Shown: positions 1 through 13,889 of the stretch, one piece after another | How positions within the stretch are numbered: position 1 is the stretch's first letter | Layout: the number at the start of each line of letters is the position of its first letter | Program-made: the position numbers and the translations under genes | The notes under the pieces: model-generated | Database searches by the model: none | What the model was told of the DNA's origin: nothing | Seen by the model: only the letters and a program-made list of their open reading frames with translations | Source: Himantopus leucocephalus | Taxonomy: Eukaryota > Chordata > Aves > Charadriiformes > Recurvirostridae | Direction of reading: 5' to 3' | NCBI GenBank assembly: GCA_003993805.1 | Contig: RSEF01000001.1 | Coordinates: 145,141,300-145,205,299 of the forward strand | Length of the DNA: 64,000 nt

Positions 1-2522
1 TTCTAAAATTCACCTGAGTTGAGAAATACTGAAACAGCACATCATATATTATCCTGAATCAAAGTGTGATTTTTTTTTCTTTCTTTAATTTAGCTACTGA
101 ACTATTGAAAAAATAATCCATTCAGGTAAGGCTGAGCAAAATCAAGGTTGATAAGAGGCTTGATAACGCGATTGCCATCCAGTCATGTCCCTGCCTGGCA
201 TATAAGATGTTTTCAGGAAATTAAAACCTCCATAATAGTGTAAGCGGAATATGCTTCTCTGCACTCACCTCCTCTAACGTTTATTCTTCATTTTATCTTT
301 GCTTGTCCTTGTCTCACTTTTCATCTTGTGTGGGATTTTTTTATAAAAGGTATTTTGTTCCCAGGACAGAAAGCACAAGGCTTTAATGATCAGCAGGTGA
401 GAGCTGACATCGAAGAGAAAATGCAGTCCTGCACTACAGCGGGTTCATGGGGATGCCTGGGATTAGGCTGGATGTGGTTTTCTTGGCTAGTGAGATGCAT
501 CTGTCCAGAAAGTCCACTGCATTTCCCTTAGGCTTTGCTGTAGTTTCTACCTTTATTTCCAGATTAGAAAATTCCAAGAGGCAAAATCAAGAGAAGCCCA
601 CTTGTATTTGCCTGTCCCAGTTACGTACCTTTGCACATCGAACTTCCCAACTATTTCCATGACAACAGATTATAGACTGACACTTTTTTCTTCCATTGGC
701 AGTGAATTTATAAACCGGCGATTTATGAAGTATCGTTGTTACGAGATGCATCAGGATCAGACAGACATGCCACACATTTCTGAAATAACTCACGCCTGGC
801 TGTTGGGAGGGTTGGGGCGCTTTGTGAGACACCGTGTTTAACATTCACACCGCCAGCACCGCGTCACTCAATATCGCCCGCTCGCGCTGGAGCCCTGGTA
901 AGTGGCGAGCAGATACATCGTGCCGTATATCACTTGCTGTGTCCTCGCTTTTATGCTTTTGTAGTTTTATTGCTTTACTTCAGCCGCTAGCTGTTGTAAC
1001 CGAATCAATTAAAAGTTTACTTATCACGTATCACCCCCGGGTAGGAACATGTGGGCGCCCCTCTCCATCCCCAGTGCTGCAAGATGGGGCTGGCTGTGGG
1101 GAGCGGCTGTGGGGACCGGCATCTCCTGGCCCCATTCCAGCTGTGGGGCTGACGGCATCCTCGCCCGTGGCTCTCCCACTAAGGTGCCAGGCTGGCACGT
1201 GGCATCCTCAGGGCTACCCCAAGCCCCAAATAAGGCCCAGAGCCCCTTTCTAGCTCCTGCCGCCAAGAGCAAGCAGGAGGCAAAGTGCGGCAAGCAAAAA
1301 AGAAGCAGCAGCTGGAAAACAGCCTCAAAGACCCCCGGTGAGTGGAGTCACGGCCCCAGTAGCAAAGCCCCATCGTGGCACAGGGGAGCCCCAGGACATG
1401 GGGAGCCCAGGGACGGAGGCACTAAAGCAACGTTAGCCTGGCACTTCTTCACAGGTCACCTTGGTCCCAGCTCAGCAACACAGAGAAACACTTCAAAGAG
1501 AGAAGGGAGAGTACAACAGACGTTGGGAGGAGAAGGGCCTGCTTTAAAAGCCCTGGTTTGATTTGTAGTTCACCAAGTTCACAGGAAAGATTGCTCGAAG
1601 CAGAAGGAAAGGTTAACGTGCGAACGCTTCACCCCTGAAAACCTGGGTACCGCTCCTGATTATGTCACAAGTAAAAAATTAGATTTTTTCCAATATGGAG
1701 AAAAATTAATAAGTCCTTTAATGAGTCCATAAAAACATTAGGATAGCTTTAGTCACTTTCTTTTTAGTAACTATTAGGCTTGTACATTTTCTTAATGGAA
1801 GTACAGAGCAAGAAAAGTGCTTCCTTATGAAGAAAAACGAGGAAATGGCTGCTAAAAGTGGAATAGTCAAGGATGTGGAAATGTTGCTGGCTCCTCCATC
1901 CGTGTGAAGAAATGGGAGGGAGAGTCAGGGGAGAGTGAACTGCCAGACGAAGGAGACTTGAACAGCGAGGGCAGAGCTAAGACACATACAGGACACTTTG
2001 GGGGGATTACTGGATGTTTCTGTATTACAGTTTTTCCTTTGAAAAATGGCAAACCTAACTAATGTAAGGAAAAAACATTTTTGTAGGATTTTCTCTTACT
2101 TGCCAATGAATGCTTATTACCTTTGCTAGGTTTATTTCTGTCTGATTACATTAACGTTAGTAATGCAGAGTCTGTCTTCAGAATGAATTGGGAGATGGGG
2201 GTAACAATCTTACTGCTAAAATCAAAGGGGTTTTTAAATACCATAACAGCCTCCCTTGGAAAGAGCGCCTTAAGTCCAGAAATATCACACTAAGGGAGAC
2301 CCTTTAAACTGCTTTCTCCGTTTTTTCTTTTTTTGCCTCCCTTCTATATTAATTTTCAAAGTACTTTCAGCAATGCTGACTAATAAGTTAGGATGCAATT
2401 CCTAGTGGTGGCATGCCACTCATCTGTACTGATAGCCACCCTCTGCCTCCTGTTTTCCTCTCTATCTGCTAACCTGTTAAGCAGCAAGTCTCCAAGAAGC
2501 GTTTCCAGCCCTGTTGTGGGCA
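1..2522. other. no gene recognised
   Basis: AT-rich at the left, GC-richer at about 1,030-1,420. Small ORFs overlap in several frames and show no family. Confidence 0.45.
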
Positions 2523-2560
2523 GCTGAACCCCCCCCCCCCNNNCCCCCCCCCCCCCCCCA
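2523..2560. repeat. poly-C tract with three Ns
   Basis: C-homopolymer with NNN at 2541-2543; length uncertain. Confidence 0.95.
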
Positions 2561-5500
2561 AGGCTTATCTGCTCCACAGCGGAGCAGCCCTTACCAGTCA
2601 CTCCCCGTGCAAAGAGGGGCACTGGCAAGAAAGGGCTGGCTGCCACTGAAGCCAGTGGCAGAGCACTGTGCTCCTGGGACAGTTTGGGTGGCAGCAGGGG
2701 GTACCCAGGGCTGTCCAGCTCCCCTGGACATCCAGCTGGGAGGCTGACAGAAGGAGCGACATGACCTATGGGCAAACCACCAATTTTCATCAGCAGTTCA
2801 ACAGCACAGGAGGAGAAACATAACTGGACCTCTTCCTTGTGCCTTAGGAAAGATGCTGACAGCATTTCACAGCACTCTGGGGACACAGTGACATTTTCTG
2901 GTCTGCTGCTCAACTGTCAACAGGGACCCCCAGGTGCCCTCTGGAGGCATTTCCATGGGGTCCCAGGTGCTTTTGCTGGGCATTGCTGTTGGGTCTGAAC
3001 TACACATCCACAGCAGAGGTGCCTGCTGTTTTCCAGGGCATTTTCCCAGCCCAAAGCCTCCTGGTGGCCCAGTGAGACAAGGGGAGCTGCACAGTGCCGG
3101 GGGAGAAGAGCACCTTCACTGAGAGCCACACTGGGTCTACGGTCTCCTGGTTGGGGCTGGAGGGAGCAAGGATCAGGAACTCTTAGGAAAGCAAGAAAAG
3201 AAAGGAGAAGGAGAAGTAGTCAGGATCACCCAGGCAGGACAGAAACAGCAGTAGGGCTGAATGGTCCCTGCTGCTCCCCAGCCCAACCGCCCCCACTCTC
3301 TGGGCACTCCCAGTTCAGCTGCCCCCGGCCATGGGTCCCAGTGCCCTCTGGATCAGCCCGACAGTGGGGCAGGAGCGGGGCCAGCCTGGGGCCCCGGGGA
3401 CAGGTTGCATGACAGAAGTGACCATCCTCAGGACAAAAGAAGGGTGTCGCTGTTGGGGGATGAGGAAAAACGTCTCCCCTGAGTGCACGGGCACTTTCTG
3501 GGGCAAGTCGCAGCAGGCACACCTGTGTGTGGTGGTGTGCCCTGTGGAGTCGGGCACTAACCGTGGCAGCCAGCTTGCCAGCCACGGGTGCAGTGCCGCC
3601 TGCGGAGCTCTCACCCCATGTGCCCATCGCCTAGAGAAAGCTCCAGTTTCACTGGCAAGGCTGACCAGCCTCTCCCTACAAAATTTTCGCCATTTCCATC
3701 CATTACAGGAATTACTTCAGCAGCAGGAGCCCTCGTGCAGACTTTCCGCCCCCCACACCACCCCAGCAGAGCCTGCAGTGCTACATGTGGCCCAGGATAC
3801 CATGGAAGCTGGTATCTTCATCAAACCTGCATCAAACCTTGTTTTCTCCACATAGCCAGGAATAAGGGATATGACATCCCTGCACGCATCTATGAGGCAC
3901 CCCCTTCCTCACACCCAGTCCCTGGGAATTACCAGCACGGGCCGTCTGACAGAGCAGGGTACAACAGTTCACTGGTGCTTTAAACCCGTGGCTTACACCT
4001 CCAGAGCTTGCTGACCACATCCCATCCAGTCTGACAGAAGTGGGTGGAAGGGTGACCAGGAAGGTGCATCAGCTGCACCGGCCCTTTGCAGGGGTCCTGC
4101 CTTTACAGAGACGACAAAGCCTGGTACGGCCAACAGCGCTGGGTTCGGATGTGCCACTCGCTCTGCACCGCAGCCACCTGCGCTTCCTTCACATTTGCCT
4201 TGCGGAGGTCACATCAGCCCATAAGGCCCCACCGCATCCAAGACTGCAGACATCAGAGCCTGCCTCCCCGCGCAGCATCCTTCAACCCGCCAAGACAAGC
4301 AGCCCACTGCCACCACCCCTGTGCCGAGGACGCCGGGCAGCAAGCCGCTCGGGCCTTGCAAAGCGCAGCACCGGCAAATCTTTTTAAACTTTGGCCCTGG
4401 GTCCTTGCCCTCCCGCGGGGAGGTGGGATAAGCTCAGCACGCCGCAAACAATTACAGGGAGGTGAGGGAGAGACAAGCACCGCTCGGCTCTGTAGCAGTC
4501 AGCAAGCAGATGGCTCTCTCAGCTTGCTCCGAAACTGAGCTCCAAGGTGCGGAGGAAGGCCAAACCCCATCCGCTTTCCGGGGGGGCTGAGCTTTTAAAA
4601 CTTGCGCTTTATGCACTACTGTGGTATAAATCTTAGACTTGCTCACTTTCCCGCTTCCAGGCCAAGACCCCCGAGCCTAGCCGAGGCAGCCCCCTGCACC
4701 CCTCCACCCCCTGGTACGCAGAGCCCGGCTAACACATCCCATCTGCCGCAGTGAATCAGCAAAATCCATCAGTATTTCCCGGCAGGATTTTGGCACCTGC
4801 TCACAGAGTGAGTCGACAGCCGAACCTGTTATTCCCTGCTGCAAGAATAATAAGCTTGCGTTTTCACAATGCTTTTCAGTGGAAAGTTTCCCAAAGCATT
4901 TCACAAACAGCACGAAGCGTAGAAAAAGGGGCTGTTCCTGCCAAAACCTGAAGCACAGCCGTTCTGTTCTGGAAAACAGCAACTGCTAAATAATGAAGAG
5001 AAACAACACAGAGCTTTTTAGGAAGCAAAACCAAGTGGCTGGAGGAGCGTGGAAAGACATCCTGGACACTTAGCTAGAATTAATTTGAAAAAAAAAGCTG
5101 TGGACATGCAACTGTCTTGGCTTTAATTTTCATTTCAAAAGGCTTCCTTTTGTTATTTGTGTGCCAGTCATAACCAGGCTCCTGCTTTTTTGGAAGACAA
5201 TCAGTGAAACATTTCTGCATTTATTAAAATAAAACAATGCTGAAGAACATGTAGATCACAGATATCCTCCAGCCAGCAGAGCAGCAGGGTCTGATGAGCG
5301 CTGCTCGAGATACAGAAGGGGGTTGCTGGGGTAATCTCAGAAGCGATAGCAATTAACTTTGAGTGCTTACACAGGCACGGGGAAATTTCAGAGGCACAGC
5401 TGGGGTTCAGGTCCGGGTTAAGGTCTCCGACGGTAGGTCTCCATGTCAGAGCTGGGTGCCTAAATTTCCATTTTCATCAATGGAGAGCCAGTCAATGGAG

Positions 5501-8500
5501 GGTAGGGAGCAACGTGCCTCATCCCACACTAGACACTGATGGGCAGCTTAGATTAACTCCTCTCCAGATCATACACTAATGTCTAAACTTGGACACCTTG
5601 TGCCATCTGGGACTCCCTGGGGTGTCCAGGGTGTTCATATGGGGCTGACATACGAGACATGGCCAAGGGTGCCTTTCTGAAGTGGCAGCTGGAGGCCAGG
5701 GCTGAACCTCAGGCATCTCAAAGGGCACAGGACAGCCATGTTTACCAAACTCCCTCCCACCTTGGATCACCCCCATCTGCAATGGGAGTGCAGAAACCTC
5801 ATGCCCATACAGACACCAAGGTGGGCGCACCTACAGTTCACAGCCTTCAGCTCAAACTGCTTTTGATTTAAAAGGATTTTAAATGAAAGGCCCTACCAGC
5901 AGAAAAGGGCAAGGAATATCTGAACTTCAAATGCTCATGTGTGATTGCTGGCTTGAGCTCCAAGTAGGTAGTTGCAATTATCTGACACACACTTGGTGCC
6001 TACAGAATAGAGGCACAGATGAGATGCGATGGAACAGTGATTACTGAAAATATAGCTGGGTTTGCAAGCAATGCCCTCAATTCCAGTAGAAAGTATTCAA
6101 TCATTCTATCATTATATATTTTCCAGTGAATTTAATGTCAATAATATCTCATTGCACCTTGTAGGGGGTTTAGATTATTTGTCTTTTTTTTAGCAAGACT
6201 GCTGCTCCTGGATCTGTAACACTCCACAAAGACTCATGTGAGAACACATATTGAATGCATTTTTGCATTTCCTAGAGATTATCAGATTATAGTTATCAAA
6301 TCACGGGTTATGATTTAATTACTTTTAATTATCTGAGCTGCGGAGCTCTTGAACCTGAGAAACCCACTCCTCCAAAAACTAAACAAAAATAAATTGTTAA
6401 AAAGTAGTATCCTCTGTAACCATTTCTATAAACCCTTCTGGAAAAATCCTCTGCACATCCCCAAGGCTGCAAAAGAAAAAAAAGTTTTACAGTTCAAGAA
6501 AAAACAACTCATCTTTCTGAAATAAAATTCCTAGTTCCGTTCTGAGGCAGGAGCTGTATCCTGAAATACAGTGGATTTCAGTACTTCTGTGTAAATTTTT
6601 CTTATTTCAACAAGACCTCGCCTTTAATACTGCAGTAGAGAAAGTACCTGGGAAAAGCTGTTTAATAACTGACAAAATGTCAAAGTACGTTTCTGCAAAA
6701 CAAAGAGATTTATAAGGAAATGTGTGTTGTAGCTTTTATTTCAAATTCTTTATTCACATGTTCAAATATTTAAACTAATCCCAGGGAAGAAGGGGAACAG
6801 AGATTGGATGCCAAATTAATTGATTGGCTTAAAACAAAGACTACACTGAAAAAAATCCCTGTCACGTGCCACTTTGTATGTTTGCTTAACTTGTGTAAAT
6901 AATTGCAGATGCAACTAATTAGCCTAAAATATTACCAACCAATAGCAACAGTGGAATAGCAAGCATCCTCAGAGATATGGGTTTGAGATGACATCTCTTT
7001 TGGAAACTGCCTCGTTTTGATTTTGTAGAATCATACAAACGTAGGCTTAACTTAAACCTCAGGAGGTCAGCTAATTTTAATCCATGCTCCTGTCCTCGGG
7101 CAGGAGTGAACATCCATTACTGAGAGATGTGTGTCTTGTATAGCCCTAAAACACTCCACAGTCAGTCTCAGTAGCCCATGCCAATTCTTAACAATCATTA
7201 CATTTAACCTAAATCTCTCATGTTGCAATTCAAGCTGATAATTTCTTGTCTTGCCTTCGGTCATGATGAAGAAATGAGCAACATCCTACTTGTAGCAAGT
7301 TTATACATATTTTAAGACACTCTTGAGAACCCTGTCTTCCCTGCAGTATTCCCTTTCAGGAAACAAACAACTCAATCCCTCCTTCTCATCCTTCTTCCCA
7401 CCCTCATTCGCTCTCTCCTTTCCATCCATCCGTCCATCCATACATCCATCCAACCATCCATACACCCACCCACCCATGCTATATTCCCCAGAGGTCTCAC
7501 ATTTCTCTTTTTTTGTCCTTTGTGTTCTCTGTAATGTGTCTGTACTTTCCTTTACCTGAATCTCCCATCCCTGGAGACAGATTTAAAGTAAGTTTTCTAG
7601 CCAGATATGTATCTCTTTTCAAGGGCACCATTTAGCCCATGTCTCCCTAGTATTCTTACAAGCATAGGTGCTCCCACTTTTAGGGCTCTTGGCTATTTTG
7701 GATGGGAGACTCTCTGCTGTTTTCCTTCAGAGAGAGATGGTCTGTTCCATTGTGCACACCTAACTCCACACCAACAGAAAGGTCAGGGCTGAGCAAGGCA
7801 CAGTGGAGTCACCCATCTCCCTTGTTTGAGACGAACACATGTGCTGGCTGGAGGAAACAATTTTTCCTTTGTGTTCAGTGCATGTCTGGCGGCCCACTCC
7901 ATAGCTCTGAAGTGTTTCTTTTTAGGATCCTTTGCTCACCATTCCCCTTGTAGTAAAAGTCTGGTACCTGGTTCGTGGCTGAAGGATGCCATTAGGTGCC
8001 CACTGGTTGGTATCTAGATGCCTGAGGTATTTTATGATACTACAGGACTCTGCAAAACACAAACACTTGCTTGACAGTCTTGCTAGACCCATTTCAAATG
8101 CTTGAAGAAGTTAGTGCTGGAAATAGAAGAGCATGAAAAACTTAACCAGGAGACAATGGAAATATAATGACCCCTTGGCAAAGAATCACACAAGCAAGTC
8201 TGGGGAAAAGCAAAGTCCTAGGCAAGATCAATAGTGCTGTACTGTGTACCTACCACCATTTCTAATTGTTTACAATGTTTTGATTCAGGTGGATTTTTCT
8301 TAAAGAGCTGCATTTAAAAAATGATTCCCGAGGAGAGCCTGTGGTGTTATCTAGGCCAGTTTCTGCTGAGTTAGGAAACTTTGGACCTTATGAAAATATT
8401 AAAAGTTGGGTGTATGTGGCTCTGAGGTGGGAGCTCCAGTGAATGCCAGGAAGTGGGTTTACATCTTTTGGGAAGCGCAGAAGTGACAAAATGAGCCTTC

Positions 8501-11230
8501 AGCACAAGTGTCCTATTTTTTTTTTAGGAAAAGTATAATTCCTTTATCACCTTCTCAAGGTCAAAATAATCCCCAGAGTGTTCAGCTGGACCCATTTAAT
8601 TTCAAATTAGTCTTTCTTTGTTTTGGAATTTCAAATCAATCCATTCTTTTAGGAAGACGACATTCATGGAATACTCAAAAACAGAGGCAAGCTCTGAAGT
8701 ACGGTTTTGTATTGCAGTCTTGTAGGACTCAAATCTGTCGCCTATTAAAGTCAAGTGAGCAGTAAGTTTAATGAGAATTGAATCCTGATCGTACAAGATC
8801 AGGATCATGAAGTGAGGGCTGTTCAGTGTTGCTGAGCAGTTTGGCTTTAGCAGGCTCAAGGGCAGCCTTCACTTGTGCTGCGGCAGTGAGGCATTAGATG
8901 GAAAAGCTGCAGGCTTGCTGCTATAGCAGGGCAGGGAATTAGCTTACCCAGCCCATTAGAAATGGAACGTCTGCTTCAAATGAACTTTCCCATCACCTGC
9001 CTTCTTCCCCTCCCCTGAAATACATAGCTATTTAAGCATAAAAAATAATGTAAGGGAGAGAGAAACATTATGATTTAACCACTGGAGGCACTTACCTTCC
9101 CATACAGTATAAAGTGCCTTGACAGTCACTTACACTAGACACACTAAAATCAGGCAACGTGAATCCTGTCATTTGTGCTTTCTTTTGCATTTCCAATTAA
9201 AAACCTGATGGAATTCCACAGCCTGATAAATTTTAATGAATCATTTCCATGGACTCCAGAGGCTTGAGACAGACCAACCAACCCCACTGTGTGCCCCATG
9301 GCACACAACACCTCGGGCTGGAGCGACCAGACAGCTGTTCACCATAGAAGTGGCCGGTGGGCTTTAGGATCATACCCACTGAGTGCTAGAGGTGACTTCC
9401 CTCTCCAGAGAGCCTGCAGAAGCAAAGATGTGAGAGCATGGGTAGTGCCGAGGATAAGGGAGCCCAAAGTTCAGGGCTTTGCTCCACTTGATTCAAACAA
9501 GAGCATTGAAACAAAGGACGCATCTATACTGTGCCACAAAATACAGGGCGGAGAGCCCCAGCCCAACAGGATCTACCTTGCTGCCAGAGCGGGCGGGTTT
9601 TACAGCTGTGTCAATAGAAAGCTGCACCCAAACTGCTGGCCCCGCTGGGCAGCGGGGCTTGCCAAGAGAGGCACTTCAAACAGGCTTGTGTTTGAGACAA
9701 AGGTGTGCCTACAGCAGCATTTCAGACCGAGGTGGTTTAACTTCAAGTGTCCTCATCAAAGTGTCTAAAAGGCAGCAAAAGTCTCCACCCTCAGCTAAGC
9801 ATCACTGCTTATTATCAGTGGAGATGCCATAGGGACAGCAGGACCCCAGCTGGTGGTCCAGAAGGGCACAGGTCACCCACAGATGCGTTGCCACATCTGT
9901 CAGTCTCACATGGATGTCTCAGACAACTTACGATATCACAAACGGCTTTAGACACCCATGGATAGGCAACTGTACCAAGCCCTGGCTCGCCATTCATTAA
10001 AAATGTGAGTTTAAATATCCAGCTCACATAGGCCTATGAGACAATTTCAAACCAAATCACACTTGCTGTCTCTACAGATACTCTGGATTAGCCAGTTTAG
10101 GACGGCTTTGGTACAGTCTGTAGCTCACTCCATCATACCAACTAGAAATTACCTCAGTCTCACGAGCTGTTGACCTTTCATGGTTTGGGCAGAAATTCCA
10201 TCCCAGAAGTGGCAGATTTCACCTCCAGATCTTTTGTTTCAGCAAACCAACATTTTCTAACAAAATTTTCTGTAATTTCTATATCTGGATTTCCTTGGAG
10301 GTGCTTGAGAATGGCACTGATCTGTTAATGCAAACATTATTTTAGATGTTGCCTTTTTAATTTGGAGGATAGAGGCTTGGTTTTTTATAGATTTTAGAGG
10401 TTACTGCCCATGTTGAGATTGCCATTAGGACCACTGTTCCATCCCTCAATTGCTCTCTTCACCATGTTGTTTCAGAGGGGTGCAAGAGCTGGCCACAGCC
10501 CTGGGTCTAATCTTTCCAACAGCCCCTCGGCATCCCCCATGGGGGTAGGGGTGGGGGAGAACAGACAGAGGCACTGGCTGCTTCAGTGAGCAGGGGTCTC
10601 CTGGAGGACTGGGGCAGGGGGGGTGGCTTGGGCAGAGGACACAGACAAGGGACTTGTTTGAACAAGAGCTGCTCGGAAGCGGTGACACTCACACTGCCAT
10701 CCTTGCTGAAACACCCAAGAAGTTTGCCTTTTCCTTTCAGCTGTAACCTGAGTGTTAACGTTGTTGTCTGCTAATGAACTGTATCTTTTTTCATCTTGCA
10801 GATGCCCGGAGATGTAAAGTTGCTCCTTAAACTGCTCCCGGATGAATAGGTTGGTAAGTGGTTACTTCCTTAGCACTTTACATTCCTCGGAAACCAATTA
10901 TTTTTATTTCAGAAGCTGTGAATCCTAGAAAGCCTGTTCCTAGCTCAGAAATGTAGCTGAAAGCATCAGTACTCTAAATTAGGAGCATGATCTAATTGAT
11001 TAGTTTTAAAAAAATATGAGTTCCAAATTGAAGCAAGGTGGACGCTTTCATTGCCTTGACTGCTTTAAAGCATGAATGTTTCCTTTTTAACATTGCTTCT
11101 CAATAAATATTCTTTTTAATGAATTCCAGTGATGTCTTGCACAATGCTATAATTTTATCAGACTACNGGGATGCTGACATGGGTATTCAAGGTATTTGAT
11201 CTTCGGGAAGGGTGATTTGGGAGGCCATCT
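2561..11230. other. gene-poor stretch
   Basis: GC-richer DNA to about 4,750, then AT-rich. Besides the CCAT microsatellite and the exon-like piece at 10,802-10,853, I see only unclassified sequence. The stretches 5,430-5,860 and 9,740-10,020 have the look of old interspersed repeats but I cannot name a family. Confidence 0.4.
7421..7477. repeat. (CCAT)n microsatellite
   Basis: About 57 bp of imperfect CCAT units ending in CCCA units. Confidence 0.92.
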
Positions 11231-11400
11231 GATCTAATGGGTTGGGCACTAGACCGGGACTCTAAAGACCCAGGTGCTAATCTCCATTCTATGACCTTGG
11301 GCAAATCATTTCATCTTCCTGTACTCCTCTCCTACCTTTTATCTTTCTTTAACACTCTTAATTAAGCTGGAGTGCTACAGATAATACAGATAATAACCAA
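11231..11400 (+). mobile_element. MIR-like SINE
   Basis: Typical MIR order: GGGCACTAGACCGGGACTCT, CCAGGTGCTAATCTC, then ATGACCTTGGGCAAATCATT, followed by TCATCTTCCTGTACTC. This corresponds to the tRNA-related part and core of a MIR/CORE-SINE. Confidence 0.75.
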
Positions 11401-13852
11401 TTCTTCCCTTTCATGAATTAGACATGCTCCTCTTAAAATGCCACAGAGGTTGGACTGTGGTGAATGTGTGCAATTACTTTTAGTAAAGACAGTGGTTGTT
11501 GCACACAACCGCCCTGGATTCATATGAGCATCTGGATTAATTATATCCTGTCTTTGGTAATCCTCTGGAGAATGAAAATAATGAAGGGTAAATACCTTTT
11601 ATTAATACAATTACGGAGTGTAATATGAAAAAAGCTAAATGCATCATACATTTCAGTAACTACTTAATGGAACACGAGGATACAACTAGAAAAAATACCC
11701 TGTCCTGAGACACACTCCCCGCTGGGTTTCAGCCGATGGGCCTTCTTACAGGGGGGCAGAGCTGTCAAGCTTTCCGTGCCACCAGCAGCACATCCCCACA
11801 GGTTTTGATGCAGAGGCACGACTGGGTGGGCAATCGGTGGGCCCGGTGACACTGAGAATATGCAGTGAGGAGCTCGAGCTGCGTGCCAAGAGATGTTGTC
11901 CCTCACCTGCCATGATGCTTCAGACGGGGGGAGGACTGGGGTCTGCAGGCGTCCCAGAGGACCATGAAGTCTCCGTGAGCAGCCATGGTAGGCTGCATAT
12001 TTCGGAGGGACAGAGGCAACTGCCAAGCTTCTAAGCCACGATTCAGTGGCTGAGGATGTGTCTGTGAAAGTCACTCAGCCATGATTAGGAAAGTAAAACT
12101 TTCAGCAGAAAATAATATCCCAGTTAAGCACTCTTAGTGCCTACAGTAAACAGTGACATCTTTGTATTGAAAAAAAATCAGTGGGAGAAATCTAACCTGT
12201 GAAAACCATCTGGAGGCACACAGTGGAAAATGGATCACGGCAGTCTGAGTGCAAGAGGATGTGATGAAAGGTATATTTTGTGTTCAAACAGATAAGGTAG
12301 ATGAAATGTAAAAAATCCAGAGCCCTCTTAATGCAGCGCCAGTGCGTTTAGCTAAAGATCACAGCAGTCGGGCATTCAAGCACTCAGAGGCCCCCAGCAA
12401 TGTTAATGCAGCCTCCTTGCAGAGCCACACCACCAATGGTCAGGTGGTCCTTCCTCAACGCCAGCTCTCAGACAGGCACCGTACAATGCATGGCTATTAC
12501 TTGAGAATAGCTGTAGCAGCACCTTAAGGAGCCACTTATGTAGGACGTTATTATCTGGGAAAGAATTGAAAAAAGGAGGCAGCGTCTGTATAGAAGACTC
12601 TGGAGCAGAGAGACAGTTCTGCCCCCTGTCTTCAGTGCGGCGCTGCTCTGCTCTTTCATTCACTGAATACGATTTGCTGCATACAGTTTACTAGGAATAT
12701 GTATGCTTTACAATATTTTAAGGAATGGCTAGAATTTCACCCTCAGAGGAATCTTTAGGACATAATAAGTTTTTCAGATTACAAAATGGGTTCTGTCTGC
12801 TTCTCATCCTTCTGGTAGAAAGAAATAAACATTAATGTATTTTGCAAATTGGAGGGGGGTTGTCTTTCTTTTCTCCCTCTCAGCTTGTGTATTGCTAGAG
12901 CTTAAAGCCCTGCAAGGTGAGAAATACGCACCTAACATCAAAAAAGCCATTTAAACAAGAAGGTTGGGCTAGACAAGCTCCAGAGGTGCTGTCAAACCTG
13001 AACTGTCCCATGATCCTCTGAAGAAGTGCACAGTCTTGCTGCCCAATAGCCAAAAAGCCAAAAGCCTCCTACAGCTTTGCTATCCAAATACCACTATTCC
13101 GGTGTCAGCAAAGCACATCAGACACTTGGTCCAGTCATCTCTGGGGGAAAATATGGTGCCTCTATACCACAGAACCTGTTGTGCTGTTCTTTGCTTGTTT
13201 TTCGGCTTCCTATTATCCGAGCAGCAATTAAGAGAAAAGGAATTAGCTTCAAGCCAGAATTGGCTTAAATACTTTATAAGGGAATCAAACAGACCTTCAA
13301 AGTCATGCTGACATGTCTAGCTCCAGCCATTGCAATGCATGACAATATTTTACATCCTGAGTACTGGATGTAGCAATGGGACTGCTGGCTTTTATTTTTT
13401 TTTAAGAAGCGCATGTCCCCCATCTCTGCATTGATATAAACCCTCCATGTCCATGTAATTTTTATTTTCCGCTCAATTAAGTAAAATGTAGTCTCCAGTG
13501 AAATATTCTGAGTGTTTGGACTGATAACTCCTTACAGAGGCAATCACAGCCTTCTGAAGATGGGGGAGGAAGGGTGTCCCCCCACATACTTCACCCCCCT
13601 CTGCAGCAGACAGGTCTGTTTCGCGCTAGTCCTCAACTGTCTGCTTCCCGGCCCACGTCTAGGCATCCAGCCCCTTCCAGTTATCCCTCTTGGTCTCTGT
13701 AGCCCTCTAATGTGAAATTTCCAGGTGTCTCACTCTTTAAATGCCTAAGGCCAACATGACCCTCAGGGGCAAGTCATTTCCCTGCCGGGAGGGTAATGCA
13801 TGTTCACACACTATCATTTTCTTCCTTAGCCTATGCTGCTATCCTCGTCAAA
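11401..13852. other. no gene recognised
   Basis: Unique-looking DNA apart from the CR1 tail fragment. A minus-strand ORF at 12074-11664 shows no family. No splice-supported coding exon seen. Confidence 0.4.
12961..13025 (+). mobile_element. CR1 LINE 3' tail fragment
   Basis: About 60 bp of the family's 3' end: GGTTGGGCTAGACAAGCTCC followed by a diverged 'CCAACCTGAA...ATGATCCTCTGA' type tail, plus-strand sense. Confidence 0.65.
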
Positions 13853-13883
13853 CATACGCACACACATGCGCACACGCGCACAT
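13853..13883. repeat. (CA)n-like microsatellite
   Basis: Alternating purine-pyrimidine run CGCACACACATGCGCACACG and onward; imperfect. Confidence 0.85.
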
Positions 13884-13889
13884 GAAGCT

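Noticed and set aside
1049..1561. 170-codon ORF on the plus strand
   Set aside because: GC-rich stretch open in several frames at once, which indicates base composition and not coding.
2523..2560. poly-C tract as a structured element
   Set aside because: Homopolymer with Ns, most likely a sequencing-limited stretch.
3226..3855. Overlapping ORFs on both strands near 3.3-3.9 kb
   Set aside because: No homology recognised and mutual overlap; no splice-supported structure.
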